64,000 nt of DNA from Candidatus Poribacteria bacterium (GCA_022822785.1 JAJEAL010000091.1:1-64000); one strand, 5' to 3'. Counted from the stretch's first letter, positions 36,129 through 46,900 are shown. Notes: generated by a model from the letters alone, not told the origin. Numbers and translations: made by a program.

Positions 36129-37871
36129 TCATTCGTGGAGTTCTATCTCCCTTGTCAACAGAATTGTATCAATCCGCCGATTCTTATTTCTCCCCGCCTC
36201 CAGCTTGTTATCCGCAATGGGATGATCTTCGCCTAACCCGATGGCAGCCAGGCGTTCTATCGGCACGTTATGTTTTTCGGTAAGGTGTTTCACGAAAGCG
36301 TTGGCCCGCTGCTGCGTCAATCTCAAATTCACAGCCGATCCACCGCTGCTGTCACTGTGCCCTTCAACCCGCACTTTGTAGGTAGGGAACGTTTTGATAA
36401 GTTCAGCGAGCTGACTAATTTTAGGGAAGAAATCTGGATTGATTTTCACACTCCCTTTTGTGAAAAGCTCACCACTGAATCGGATGTGCACTCCCTTCTC
36501 GGTTCGATCCGTTTCTGCGTCAGAAATTGCTGCTGCAGCATCAAGAATCTGGGTTTCAATATCTTCAATCTCTTTGCCCTTTTCGAGGGCAGTCATCAGA
36601 TATTTGTAGCTCTGCTGACCGACTGTGATGGTGTGAGCGTAATTTTCATCAGCTAGCGCCTGTTTAGCATCTGTGAGCAGCGTTTTCGCCTGTTCGTAGT
36701 ATGCAGGGATGAAGGTTGTCGATGCCTCCGACGCTTGTTGGTTCAACACCTCTTCCACCCGGAAGACTATATCTTTGGCTTGAGCGATTTGCTCCTCCAA
36801 TGCTTCTTTTGCCAACCGTTCACGCTCAATCGGTTCAGCAGCCGTGAAGGCATCGTAAGCGTTGCTCTCGGCTTGTGCGGCGAGCTGCAATGCCCGATCG
36901 TACTGCTCTCTTGTCAGTGCCATGTTTGCGCCCTCAAAGCTGGTGATAGCACGTTGAAAGCGTTCCTCTGCGTGCTCAAACGCATGGACCTTCTCTGCCC
37001 TATCGATTTCAAACTGTGCACGGGCGATGGCTACCTTTGCGTTTGTATGTGCTTCAAGTTTTGCCGCTTGTGATTCACTTGCAGCGGCACTCGCGCCCGC
37101 AACAGCTGCAATTTTCGCCTTGTTTGCGTTATCTTCGGCTTGGGTCGCAAGTGACTCCGCCTCATCAAAGTTATCTTGCGCGAGCGCAGCCCGCGCTTGA
37201 TCACTTAAGTCTCTCGCTGTTTGATAGTTATCGGAGCCGTAAGTGGATGCTCCCGCCGCTTTGGCGTCGCCGAGTATGAGCTCTACCCTATCAATGACAA
37301 TCTGTATCTGCGATCGACGCAGGGCGTTTTGGGCATCCTGTCTTGCTTGTGCTGATTGTGCTTGAGCAGCCATCGCTCGCTGCTCCGCGCGAAGTGCCCT
37401 AGCCAGAGCCCGGCTCATCTTTTCTTCTGCGATTAGCTGACGCACCTGCGCTGCTTGGGTGTTATACCGCATCTCCTCAATTACAGCTTTAAGGGTGTCC
37501 GCCTCGGCATCGTCAATCTGGTTTTGCGCGATTCGTTGGCGCGTTTGCGCTCCGGCAATCTGAGATTCTAGCGCCGCCCAAAATGCCAACTCTATGCTCA
37601 GAATTCCGTTGCCATCCCGTTGGGCTTTTTGTGCCCCCTCGAATAGTCGGGTAGCTTTGTTGAACGTTTCGGCAGCGTGTGCTGCTGCCCCCGCCCGCTC
37701 TGCTTCGGCGATTGCCTTCTGTGTGTCATTAAGGCTTGATTCGAGCAGAATCGGATCCACGGTTCTGGCGCAACCCGCAAAACCAAAAATTACAAGTGCG
37801 TAAACAGCGATGTGACACAAGTAGGTTGTGTATCCTGTTTTTCCTGTTGGCTGTCGCATGAATCGATTCAA
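36129..37871 (-). CDS. OmpA-family lipoprotein with DUF4398-like helical region
   Basis: Envelope protein of 580 residues, probably anchored in the outer membrane and holding peptidoglycan. The signal peptide has a lipobox FAGC (Cys34). Residues about 40-430 are Ala/Gln/Glu-rich helices with DUF4398-like repeats. The C-terminal OmpA domain carries VRVEGHSDSSGG, LRLTQQRANAF and GRNKNRRIDTIL, the peptidoglycan-binding signature. Start is the TTG at 37871, which has a GGAGG site 6 bases before it; an ATG at 37859 would be poorly spaced. The gene downstream of the element at 37976-38064 is related (38074-38505). Confidence 0.85.
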   Translation of the reverse strand: MNRFMRQPTGKTGYTTYLCHIAVYALVIFGFAGCARTVDPILLESSLNDTQKAIAEAERAGAAAHAAETFNKATRLFEGAQKAQRDGNGILSIELAFWAALESQIAGAQTRQRIAQNQIDDAEADTLKAVIEEMRYNTQAAQVRQLIAEEKMSRALARALRAEQRAMAAQAQSAQARQDAQNALRRSQIQIVIDRVELILGDAKAAGASTYGSDNYQTARDLSDQARAALAQDNFDEAESLATQAEDNANKAKIAAVAGASAAASESQAAKLEAHTNAKVAIARAQFEIDRAEKVHAFEHAEERFQRAITSFEGANMALTREQYDRALQLAAQAESNAYDAFTAAEPIERERLAKEALEEQIAQAKDIVFRVEEVLNQQASEASTTFIPAYYEQAKTLLTDAKQALADENYAHTITVGQQSYKYLMTALEKGKEIEDIETQILDAAAAISDAETDRTEKGVHIRFSGELFTKGSVKINPDFFPKISQLAELIKTFPTYKVRVEGHSDSSGGSAVNLRLTQQRANAFVKHLTEKHNVPIERLAAIGLGEDHPIADNKLEAGRNKNRRIDTILLTREIELHE

Positions 37872-37975
37872 TCCATTCCTCCGGCGGTTGACTGTACGGG
37901 AAATTCGGGCAAGATGCCCGAATTACGGTTATATGTGGGTTATAGCGTGTTGGATTGCGTAACGATTTTATCTTG

Positions 37976-38064
37976 GCTCATATAAAAAGAAAGTGCGAAG
38001 CATGAAGAGAAACCGAGTTTTCAAAAAAAAACTCGGTTTCTTTGCACTAAATCTTAACATGAGC
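37976..38064. mobile_element. MITE-like element, family 2, copy A
   Basis: About 89 bp, starting GCTCATATAAAAAGAAAGTG and ending CTTAACATGAGC, with inverted ends sharing GCTCAT and TGCA segments. Inside is a perfect stem-loop (arms 38008-38021 and 38028-38041, AGAAACCGAGTTTT). The ends match a second element at 59478-59624. It fills most of the gap between the two DUF4398-like genes, where its hairpin could also end transcription of the upstream lipoprotein gene. Confidence 0.6.
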
Positions 38065-38073
38065 GTTTATCGT

Positions 38074-38505
38074 TTATCTCACATCTTCAGGTGTTGATTG
38101 CAACTCTTTTAATTCCTGCTCTGCCCCTTTCAAGTCTTGATATGCGGCTGCTGCGTCATCCAACTTCAATTCTAACGCCTCCTCTGCGCTGATCGCTTCT
38201 GCCTCCAACTGACTTGCGAGCGCGAGCGCTTCCGCTATTTTAGCCTTGAGGTGAGCACGCATCCCTAACCGATATGCCTCTGTCTCTTTTCCCGCGCTCA
38301 ACCCCTCTTCAGACCGAGCGAGCAGCTGCTCCGCGTCCCCTAACTCTTGCGGCGCAAGTTCTTGGGCGTTTGCTGCTTTGGCTGTTTCTACTTGTACTTT
38401 TGCATCGTAAATGGTTTCGGTAGCAAGCTGATTTGTTGAACTGCAACCAAGGCACATTAGGACAACGATTAGAGTCGTAGCGATGGTTATTAACGTCTGT
38501 TTCAT
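38074..38505 (-). CDS. DUF4398-like lipoprotein
   Basis: A 143-residue lipoprotein: signal peptide with lipobox LMCLGC (Cys21), then a single helical, Ala/Glu-rich domain (about 30-130) like the repeats in the OmpA-family protein encoded at 36129-37871. A CAGGAGCAATTCG ribosome site precedes the ATG at 38505. The two probably act together in the envelope. The role is unknown. Confidence 0.8.
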   Translation of the reverse strand: MKQTLITIATTLIVVLMCLGCSSTNQLATETIYDAKVQVETAKAANAQELAPQELGDAEQLLARSEEGLSAGKETEAYRLGMRAHLKAKIAEALALASQLEAEAISAEEALELKLDDAAAAYQDLKGAEQELKELQSTPEDVR

Positions 38506-38593
38506 CGAATTGCTCCTGAAGGTGAAAAGGACATTGAGTGATACAGAATTAAAGCGGGTGGCAGCTGCACATTTTCAGGGGGTTCCTCCTCAA

Positions 38594-39595
38594 TTAACGA
38601 TCCACTCCGATTTCAAAATGTTGGACGAGGGGCTCCAGATCCTCCCAGAAGGTCTCCGGAATTTCGACTGCGCCTGCTCGTGCGTTCTCTGCAGCTTCTT
38701 CGGGGGTACGCGCGCCCGGAATCGTGGCGGCGACCTGCGGATGACGGGTGCACCACTGAAGGGAAGCAGCGACCATCGGGATGTTGTAGTCTCGGCAGAG
38801 TGTCTGGATGTTAGCGACGCGGTCTAGACAGCGTTGGCTGAAATTCCGTGCTAGATAGTTGATATCCGAAACTGGTCCTGTTGCGAGCAGCCCGCGTTCA
38901 AGTGGGGTAGCAACGACCAGTCCGACATTGTGCTTTTCCGCAGCGGGCAGGATGCGTTCTGCTGCGAGCTGATTCAGAACGCTCCACGCCTCTGGCACTA
39001 TAGCAGCGTCAAATTCTCCCGTTTCGATGTAGGGCGCATTCGTGTGGGGGTCGTTAGCGGCGACCCCGACGAATTTAACGATTCCGTCCTGCTGAAGTTT
39101 ACGTAACGCTCCTAGTGCGCCGTTCACTCCCATCACCTGCTCCATCGGAATTTCCATTGGGTCATGGATATAGAGGACATCGAAATTTTCAATCCCCAGC
39201 CGTTTTTGGCTTGCTTCCACATCACGTAGGATGGCATCAAAGCTATAGTTCCGCGTATCCATCGTGAGCTGTCCCACCTTCGTGGTGACGGTGCATCTGA
39301 CAGCCAAATCTGGACGTGCTTGCAGCGCACGGCCGATTGTCGTTTCGCTGCGTGCCCCACCGTAAAGGGGGGCGGTGTCAATGAGGGTGCTTCCCGCCTC
39401 AATAGCGGCGTGGACAGTTTGCACACCGAGCGCTTCCTCCATGTAGCTGGTGTCGAATTCGTCGCCCCGGAGGTTGTTGGGATCTTCAGGATATTCCTCT
39501 GCAGCCTGATTTGCCGTGGGGATGCCGAGAAACGCAGCGCCTAAGCCCACGATGGGAATTTCTATGCCTGTCCGCCCCAAGATTTTGGTTTTCAT
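38594..39595 (-). CDS. aldo/keto reductase
   Basis: NADPH-dependent reductase of the AKR superfamily, 333 residues, TIM barrel. The active-site region is STLIDTAPLYGGARSE (Asp and Tyr) with Lys in VTTKVGQL and His in YIHDPM. Start taken at the ATG at 39595 (MKTKILGRTGIEIP), a GTG three codons upstream being less likely. It converges with nothing and is followed, 88 bp downstream, by the lipoprotein gene. Substrate unknown. Confidence 0.9.
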   Translation of the reverse strand: MKTKILGRTGIEIPIVGLGAAFLGIPTANQAAEEYPEDPNNLRGDEFDTSYMEEALGVQTVHAAIEAGSTLIDTAPLYGGARSETTIGRALQARPDLAVRCTVTTKVGQLTMDTRNYSFDAILRDVEASQKRLGIENFDVLYIHDPMEIPMEQVMGVNGALGALRKLQQDGIVKFVGVAANDPHTNAPYIETGEFDAAIVPEAWSVLNQLAAERILPAAEKHNVGLVVATPLERGLLATGPVSDINYLARNFSQRCLDRVANIQTLCRDYNIPMVAASLQWCTRHPQVAATIPGARTPEEAAENARAGAVEIPETFWEDLEPLVQHFEIGVDR

Positions 39596-39669
39596 AATCT
39601 TCACCCTATCTCATTTTTCATTGCGGTGTTTTAGCCTTGCGAGGGCACAGGGCCCCCACAAGGTTGATC

Positions 39670-40401
39670 TTACCCCATCATCTGCCGCATCCTGTCAGCG
39701 ACCCAATCGACGGCGACATCAATCATCGCCTGACCTTTTTCTGCGGTTGCTAGTTTGGCGTCATGATGATACAGCCGATCATCTTCCGCCTGCTGCGGAT
39801 TGGAGATTGTCAGCTTGGCACTATCGTAATCTACGCCATCCCAATCGACATTTTCGGGAAAGGCTGCCCACGCGAACGCCGTTTCAAACTCCGCAGCGTG
39901 GCCGGGACATCTGCCGGTCTCCATCTGTTCTTGGACAAACTCAGGGGAGTATGCTTCCCAATACGAGTGAAAATCAATGTTGATGCCTAACTGCTCCCGG
40001 AAGCCCTCCAACCGTTCATTTACAGGACCTGCGTTGCCGGCATGTCCGTTGATAATCAGTATATTTTCAATCCCGTGACGACGCATACTATCCGCCACGT
40101 CATACAGAACCTGCCCGAACACTTCGGCGCGAAGCGTCAGGGTTCCTTTGTGGTCCATCCAGTGCTCTGACACGCCAATCGCTAACGGCGTGGTCACAAC
40201 TACTTCGGGGAACAGTTTCTGCGCGGCTAGCTTTGAGACATGCACTGCGCTCGCTGTATCGTGGATCATTGCCAGATGCTCGTTGTGCTGCTCTGTGCTG
40301 CCCGTTGGGATAATCGCGCCTCTTAGGGTGCCGTCGTCAATGGCTTCACGGATATATCGTCGTGGATTTTCCCATAACAAAACAGATTTAATCTGAGACA
40401 T
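39670..40401 (-). CDS. creatininase-family amidohydrolase 2
   Basis: A 243-residue family member: IPTGSTEQHNEHLAMIHDT carries metal Glu and His ligands, IGVSEHWMDHKGTL the middle motif, and INGHAGNAGPVNE the third. An GAAGGAGTATC ribosome site precedes the ATG at 40401. The metal-binding Glu and His positions match creatininase 1 (24581-25342), but the overall sequences are clearly diverged. It lies between aldo/keto reductase and Ldh-type genes, suggesting a small catabolic group. Confidence 0.88.
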   Translation of the reverse strand: MSQIKSVLLWENPRRYIREAIDDGTLRGAIIPTGSTEQHNEHLAMIHDTASAVHVSKLAAQKLFPEVVVTTPLAIGVSEHWMDHKGTLTLRAEVFGQVLYDVADSMRRHGIENILIINGHAGNAGPVNERLEGFREQLGINIDFHSYWEAYSPEFVQEQMETGRCPGHAAEFETAFAWAAFPENVDWDGVDYDSAKLTISNPQQAEDDRLYHHDAKLATAEKGQAMIDVAVDWVADRMRQMMG

Positions 40402-40510
40402 TTAGATACTCCTTCTACTATCAGTAAATTCAGTTGAGGTTAAAGGACATCGTAGATAGAATCTATTCCAATTGCAACGCTATCTATTTGGTAAAATTGG
40501 CGGGGTATAT

Positions 40511-41488
40511 CTAGAATGGAAGCGGAATGCCAACCTGTTCAGAAACAGTTTTCAGCTGTTCCTGATGTAGCTCTCCGACCGGGATACCGATCTCCGCCCA
40601 TTCCCGTTCCCGTTCCCACTCTAAACCACCCGGTAGATCCGACCGGTCATAGCCCGGCGCCGGTTGCATTTGTCGGGCATCGTGGATATGCTGGTCAATC
40701 TCCGCTTTGAACTCGTCAATCGGTCGGAATCGAGAGATGTCAATCGCTGCGATGAACGCGCCTTGATTGGCTCCTTCCCAGATGGTCGGGGGATCCGGGG
40801 GTTTATCGAATAACCAGATACCTGCCATAAACCCGCCGAGCGCGTGGCTCACATGAGATAACCCCAACATTCTGAAGAAGGCAGCGGGGCTATTTTCAAA
40901 CGCCTCTTCCAAAGGCAGCTTCGTATCAATGCCGGTTGCCATATCCGCAACGATGGGCGGTTGGTCGCCCGTTGGAATCGCAAAGCTCATCGGTGAAGCG
41001 CCCGTTGCGGTGGCAATCACGCCGTCAGGACTGTGTCGAAAACGGTGGCAAGAGACGGCAAACCCGACACAATCTGCTTCAAGCGCGAGGCGTGAATATT
41101 TGCCTGCACTTCCAAAGTGGAAGTGGTTGCGACTCGTTGCGGCGCCAAGCCCCATCTCTTTGGCTTTTTTGACCGCTGCTTTGGCAGCGTGATACGATGC
41201 GAAGTGCCCCATCCCACCGTCGCCATCGAAGATTGCTGTGGTCGGAGAGTCATCGACGCAGCGGACAGTTGGGCGGGGATTCACTTTGCCATCAAGCATC
41301 ATGCCTACATATCCTGGCGCTTGACGTGTGCCGTGACTGAACACGCCGCGCAAATCAGTAAGAACAAGTAGATGTGCCATGTGTGCAGCGTCCTCTTCCG
41401 ACGTGCCTGCCTGCTGGAAAGCTTCATTGATAAAGGCTCGGAGGGCGTCTGGCATCACGCGGATAAATTCTTCTGGAACTAGATTCAT
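40511..41488 (-). CDS. Ldh/malate dehydrogenase-type oxidoreductase (YlbC/MdH family)
   Basis: NAD(P)-dependent 2-hydroxyacid dehydrogenase of the YlbC/Ldh_2 family, 325 residues. Conserved segments are LTDLRGVFSHGTRQAPGYV (Ser and His of the active site), FDGDGGMGHFASYHAAKAA, SRNHFHFGSAGKY and FAIPTGD.PPIVADMATG. Start at the ATG at 41488, supported by the GGAGAAAAAATC site; the frame upstream is not needed. Substrate among malate, ureidoglycolate or sulfolactate types cannot be decided. Confidence 0.88.
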   Translation of the reverse strand: MNLVPEEFIRVMPDALRAFINEAFQQAGTSEEDAAHMAHLLVLTDLRGVFSHGTRQAPGYVGMMLDGKVNPRPTVRCVDDSPTTAIFDGDGGMGHFASYHAAKAAVKKAKEMGLGAATSRNHFHFGSAGKYSRLALEADCVGFAVSCHRFRHSPDGVIATATGASPMSFAIPTGDQPPIVADMATGIDTKLPLEEAFENSPAAFFRMLGLSHVSHALGGFMAGIWLFDKPPDPPTIWEGANQGAFIAAIDISRFRPIDEFKAEIDQHIHDARQMQPAPGYDRSDLPGGLEWEREREWAEIGIPVGELHQEQLKTVSEQVGIPLPF

Positions 41489-41746
41489 GATTTTTTCTCC
41501 GTCGTTGGTTAATTCGTATCCTGAGTGAAACGCATTTATAGTACTGGATTTCGGATCAATCCATAAGTGCGAAATCATAGATTATAGACACCAATCGTAT
41601 TATGATAATATACTCGATCTGTTTTTCTGTTGCAAGTGGTAAATTTCCAATTGTAAGGCTCTAGTGATCGACGGATTGATGGAGTTGTGATAAAATCAAT
41701 TCAAACCGTTAAGAAATCCGAACATTCTATCAGAAAGGAACGTGTA

Positions 41747-43696
41747 ATGCCTACGAATTCTAATGTGTCAAATCTAGCTCCGGCGAAACGTGCGATTATC
41801 ATCGGTATGGACGGCGCTAGCATGGAATTAGTCAAAAATGTGATTGATTGGGGTGACGCCCCGAACATGGCACGGTTGTTGGCGCAAGGTGTATTTCGAC
41901 CTATGATTGGGGTGTTCCCAACCCTAACGCCACCGGGGTGGACAGCGCTCAGCACTGGGTCCTGGCCTGGCACCCACCGGGTGATGGATTTTAATATCCG
42001 CGCTTTGGGAGAGCAGTTGGATAAAACTGTTTGGGGCATCAATACGGGCTTGTGTCAGTCCGAATACCTCTGGAATCTTGTGGAGCGCGCGGGCCGCAAA
42101 CCGATTCTCGTGAAATGGGAGATGTCTTGGCCTCCAACCGTGACCTCCGGCATTCAGGTGGAGGGCACGGGCCCCGGCGTATCCAACCATCATCAGGTTG
42201 CAGGTTACCACCTCTTTGTCAGTGGAAAGTGGACCCCCCGTCCGATAGGTGGAGAGCGAGATCCGGAAACATTGGATCCAAGCGGGTTACAAGACGTAAG
42301 CGCCATCGATCCGGTAACAGTAGAATCTGTTGAAGGGAAGGGCTGGACGGATCTGCCTGAGTCAGCGCAACCGCCTCGCGAAGTTGAGTTGACAATCCAA
42401 CCGCTCACGCGAGGACGGCAGGACATGAACCGTGGGAAACAGGGCACCCCCAAGCCTTTCTTCGGCCTCATCTATGTCTCCGGTGAAGACGGTTATGATC
42501 GGCTGCGGATATGTCGTAGCCGATCCGGGACGGATAGCGTTACGGAACTTGGTGTAGGGGATTGGAGCGATTTTTGGCTCGATACCTTTGAGATCGACGG
42601 AGCGGATGTCGAGGGATATGTCCGCATGAAATTGATTACGCTCACTCCAAATGCTGATGCCTTTGAGCTGTTTGTCCCACAGATCTGGCCCCCAGCGGGT
42701 TATACCGTCCCCGACGAAATTGCACGGGAGATTGATCAGGAAGTCGGCACTTTCCTTCAGAACCCCGGACGGGATGCGTTGGGTGTGATAGACGACGACA
42801 CCTACTTTGAATCGTTGGAATACCACCACCAACGGCTTGCCGATGTTGCAACGCATTTGACACAAACACGGGAGTGGGATGTCCTCATGGTCGAAACTCA
42901 CGCGCCAGATTATACCAGTCATTTCTTCTTAAGTCAGGCGGACGAGATAAGTGGTGCACCTCCGGAAACGGTCCAACGCTGCCGCGATGGCGTCATTCGG
43001 ACCTACGCTTCGGTCGATCGGATGATTGGGCGCGTGATGGAACTCGCGGACGATGATACCGTTATTCTTGTGTGTGCAGATCACGGTGGGACACCGAATC
43101 AGTTCCGTTCGGTAAATATCACCCAAGTGTTAGAGGAGGCCGGCTTCATTGTCTACAAGGATGGGACCCGAGAGATCGATTGGTCGAAGACCCGTGCGGT
43201 CGACGTTGGGTTGGTGCATATCTTCATCAACCTCAAAGGTCGTGAACCCGATGGCATTGTTGATCCTGCCGATTATGAGGCAACGCAACGCGAGATTATC
43301 GCCGCGCTTCATGCCTATAAAGATTCGCAGACCGGCAGACATCCGTTCTCTCTCGCACTGACACACGCGGACGCCGAGATGGTGAACCTGACTAGTAACC
43401 TGGTAGGAGATGTAGTTTACGCGTTGCGTCCGGAATTCGACGGTGCACACGGGAAGCAACTTCCCTCCGTCAGCTTTGGCATCGGTGGGCAGCACTCGAC
43501 GTTTATTCTGTCCGGCGCCGGTGTCCGTCAAGGCGTGGCACTTGAGCGACAGGTGCGCGTGATTGATGTTGCACCGACGCTCTGTCACTTGTTGGGCTTA
43601 CCTATGCCGCGAAATGTCGAAGGTGGTGTCGTGTACGAGGCGTTGGAAGATCCAGACTGGCACCTTAACGCGTTGGAAGCGTTAGCGAAGGGTTAA
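41747..43696 (+). CDS. alkaline phosphatase/nucleotide-pyrophosphatase superfamily phosphodiesterase
   Basis: Metallo-phosphodiesterase-like enzyme of 649 residues. The start IIIGMDGASMELV holds the first metal Asp22. FPTLTPPGWTALSTG contains the Thr nucleophile (about Thr61). The second metal site is in HAPDYTSHFF and VCADHGGTPN, and a late His is in IGGQHSTFI. An AGAAAGGAACGTGT site precedes the ATG at 41747. There is no obvious signal peptide, so it may be cytoplasmic. A terminator-like hairpin follows. Substrate unknown. Confidence 0.85.
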   Translation: MPTNSNVSNLAPAKRAIIIGMDGASMELVKNVIDWGDAPNMARLLAQGVFRPMIGVFPTLTPPGWTALSTGSWPGTHRVMDFNIRALGEQLDKTVWGINTGLCQSEYLWNLVERAGRKPILVKWEMSWPPTVTSGIQVEGTGPGVSNHHQVAGYHLFVSGKWTPRPIGGERDPETLDPSGLQDVSAIDPVTVESVEGKGWTDLPESAQPPREVELTIQPLTRGRQDMNRGKQGTPKPFFGLIYVSGEDGYDRLRICRSRSGTDSVTELGVGDWSDFWLDTFEIDGADVEGYVRMKLITLTPNADAFELFVPQIWPPAGYTVPDEIAREIDQEVGTFLQNPGRDALGVIDDDTYFESLEYHHQRLADVATHLTQTREWDVLMVETHAPDYTSHFFLSQADEISGAPPETVQRCRDGVIRTYASVDRMIGRVMELADDDTVILVCADHGGTPNQFRSVNITQVLEEAGFIVYKDGTREIDWSKTRAVDVGLVHIFINLKGREPDGIVDPADYEATQREIIAALHAYKDSQTGRHPFSLALTHADAEMVNLTSNLVGDVVYALRPEFDGAHGKQLPSVSFGIGGQHSTFILSGAGVRQGVALERQVRVIDVAPTLCHLLGLPMPRNVEGGVVYEALEDPDWHLNALEALAKG

Positions 43697-43705
43697 TAAT
43701 GGGAA

Positions 43706-43743
43706 GCGGCGAGGGCGGTTGCGCTCTTGCCGCATTTTTTTCC
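43706..43743 (+). terminator. intrinsic terminator after the phosphodiesterase gene
   Basis: GCGGC-GAG pairs with CTC-TT-GCCGC across a loop, followed by ATTTTTTTTCC. The stem has a small bulge. It starts 10 bases after the stop. Confidence 0.6.
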
Positions 43744-43857
43744 GTGCTGGAGGATTGGGGCTCTCTCGCCCGTCTGTACCGATGAATGAAGGAACTTATG
43801 TCTTTCACGTTTCACGAATCACATTTCCGATTTTTCTGGTATGAGCCGGAATATTGC

Positions 43858-43886
43858 TTGCCTTTTTTATATCGATATGTTAAAAT
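43858..43886 (+). promoter_or_regulatory. sigma-70-type promoter for the helicase-exonuclease gene
   Basis: TTGCCT (43858-43863) and TAAAAT (43881-43886) with a 17-bp spacer, 38 bp ahead of the ATG at 43924. Confidence 0.55.
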
Positions 43887-43923
43887 ATGGTTAACGAAAA
43901 CAAGCTCAAACGAGGTTATGTGT

Positions 43924-46900
43924 ATGGAACTCTTACAAGAACTGAATGAAAAACAGCAGCAAGCCGCAGCCCATACCGACGGTGCGATGCTCGTTGTGGC
44001 GGGGCCTGGCACCGGCAAGACAAAGGTCATCACCCACCGAATTGCACATCTTATCCGGAACCATCGGATTCCTCCCCAACAGGTCCTCGCCGTTACCTTT
44101 ACGAACAAAGCTGCACAGGAGATGCTTGAGCGGATTAAAGCGCTACTCGGCACGACCCAAGGGTTGGAGGTTCGTATCCACACCTTCCACGCCTTCTGCG
44201 TTGGTTTACTCCGCGAACATGCCGAAGAGATTGGTTTGGGAATAAACTTTGTCATTTTCAGTCAAGAAACACAGGACGAGGTGCTCGTTGAGTGCTTGCG
44301 CGAACTGCGCCAGAATCGGCTCAGCTATCCGCCGTGGATGCTGCGCGACATCCTTAGCACCTATAAAGTGAGTCTAGAAGATCCGACTGCCGATGGGGAG
44401 CACATTCAGCTACGGGATGGGACTGTTATTGACGATCCGCAGCAACTGCAAGATATCGCTGACCTACTCAAAGCGTATCAGACAAAACTTGCCTCCCATA
44501 ACGCGCTTGATTTCGATGATCTCATCTCTAAGTCAGTCGAAGCGCTTGAACAGGTGCCGGCAGTCCGTGCGAAATACCACAACGACCTCCGCTTCATCCT
44601 CGTTGATGAATATCAAGATATCAACGCCGCACAGTACGCTTTGCTCAAACTCCTTTCGCGGGTGCCTCAAGGTAACGTGATGGTGGTTGCGGACGGCGAT
44701 CAGTCCATCTATAGCTGGCGCGGTTCCAGTCCCAAATATATTGAGCAGTTCAAGGAGGATTTCACTCCGGCGGTCGTCGAGCTAGAGGAGCATTATCGGT
44801 GTAGCGAGAAAATCCTGCGTGCTGCGGGGACGGTGATTGCCAAAAATACGCGTCAGAAAGAGAGCGTCCTCAAAACACACAAGGATGCTGGAAATACGAT
44901 TTATCACTATACGGTGGATACCCCTGACGAAGAAGCAAACCTTGTTATCATGTTGATTCGGAAACTGGTGGAGGAACGACACTACTCCTACGGCGACATC
45001 GCGGTTTTTTATCGCACGCACCAATTGGCGGAGGCGTTAGTTGATCGCCTCCATCAGGAGCGGGTTGGATTTCAGCGCATCGGACGGATTAACTCGTTCC
45101 AAGAGGAGTACGCGCAGGGGACTCTTGCCTATCTGAGTTTCATTCAGTGGCAGCTCCCACGCGATATTGAAAAGGCAGTTAATTTTCCGCAGCAGCTAAT
45201 TGACGACCTAACGCTGGTCCGGTTGAAGTGGCTTGCACAACAGAAAAATATCTCATTGGTTGAATTGCTTAGAAAAATCGATGACTATCCGAATGATGTC
45301 GGTCCACTCACCCGTTGGAATGTGCGTCAATTCTTCAAACAGATTGACGATTTCCACGCGGAGCTGGAAGGCGAAAAAACCCACACAACCGCCAACAGAC
45401 TCTTCGATCTCCTCTCATGTAGACGTAGCCCGTACCGATCCGAAGATATGCACGAGATTGAAAATCAGTCTGAAATCCCCGGGCTTCGCGCTGCGACAGA
45501 TTCTCTGTATAGTACAATTGACCGTGGGCATCCCATCCGCCTAATCGCAAACTACGGGATTGACTCCTATTGCGCTGCCCACATCATCAGGAATACCTTA
45601 GAGCGATACCTCGACCTCTCAATTTATGCTGACTTGCTGCCGCCCGGTTTTCCTGTGCACTCCATAATGGACGCAAGCGGGGTCACTATCCTAATTGGCG
45701 ACTTTGATGACCTGCCTGAACGCACAGATACAACAATCTTACTCGGTTCCGCGATTAACGCAGATGCGAATGTTCTCCAACTCAACCAATCACAGCTCAC
45801 GCAATCGCGCAGCGTCACCGCGTTGAAGCTGTGTCAACGGCTCTTGAGCAGCTTTGAGCGCCCTAACCTCGCGGATATGATTGTCTACGACCTCGAAACG
45901 ATAGACAATAATCCCAAAAACGCGGAGATTATTGAAATCGGCGCAAACCGTTTGAGCGCTATCGGCAGTGAGCTGGAACATTACTATCAACTGGTGAAAC
46001 CGACAGGTCGGATCCCGCAATCGAGTACCCGCATCCACGGGATTGACAACGAGACGGTAGCGAATGAACCAAACATTGAGACGGTGCTTCCCCAATTTCT
46101 GAGTTTCATCCAGGACCGGATTCTCATCGGACACAATATCGCCGATTTTGATAATCTTGTACTTGAACGTGACCTCGGAAAATATCTCAAACGGGGGTTG
46201 GCTAATCCTTATTATGATACACTAGCGACAGCCCAACGCCTCTATCCGCGCGAAAGCTGTAACTTGCAGGCGCTCGCAACTAAGTTTAATATCGAACATG
46301 ACATCATGCATCGAGCGATTGAGGACGTGCAGGTCACTCGCCGTGTGTTTGATGAGTTGATTAAAGCGGATCTCCGTCGTCGCGAGGTGCGATCGCTGCC
46401 TGAGCTGTTGCCCTTGGTTGGAATTGGCATACTTGCTACACGGCAAGATCGACAAGATGTTGGAATGGATGAAGATATAGCGGACGGGCTGCAAACCTTC
46501 TGCGATGCTGCTGCACGCTATGTCCGAACACATCGACCGGCGCTAGATTCGCTCGACGCGGAGCTGCAACCTCCGGAGCAACAATCGCTACAAGGGTTCG
46601 TCGATACACTCGGTCAGGGGCAGTTTGAAGAATCGGACGAGGATAGAGATTGGGAAGCGAGACGGGCGCGGTTCATGAACGGTGTCTTACACTTTGAAAC
46701 GACTTCTGTTGAAAGGGGCTTGACCGATTTTCTGGACTATCAGAAACTAATCAACAGTGCTGATGAGATGGAGGCGGAGACGGACAAGATTACGTTGATG
46801 ACGCTGCATGCAGCAAAGGGGATGGAGTTCCCGGTTGTGATTATCACGGGGATGGAAGAGGGAACGTTCCCGGACTGGCGTAGCAGTAAGTCGTTAGAGG

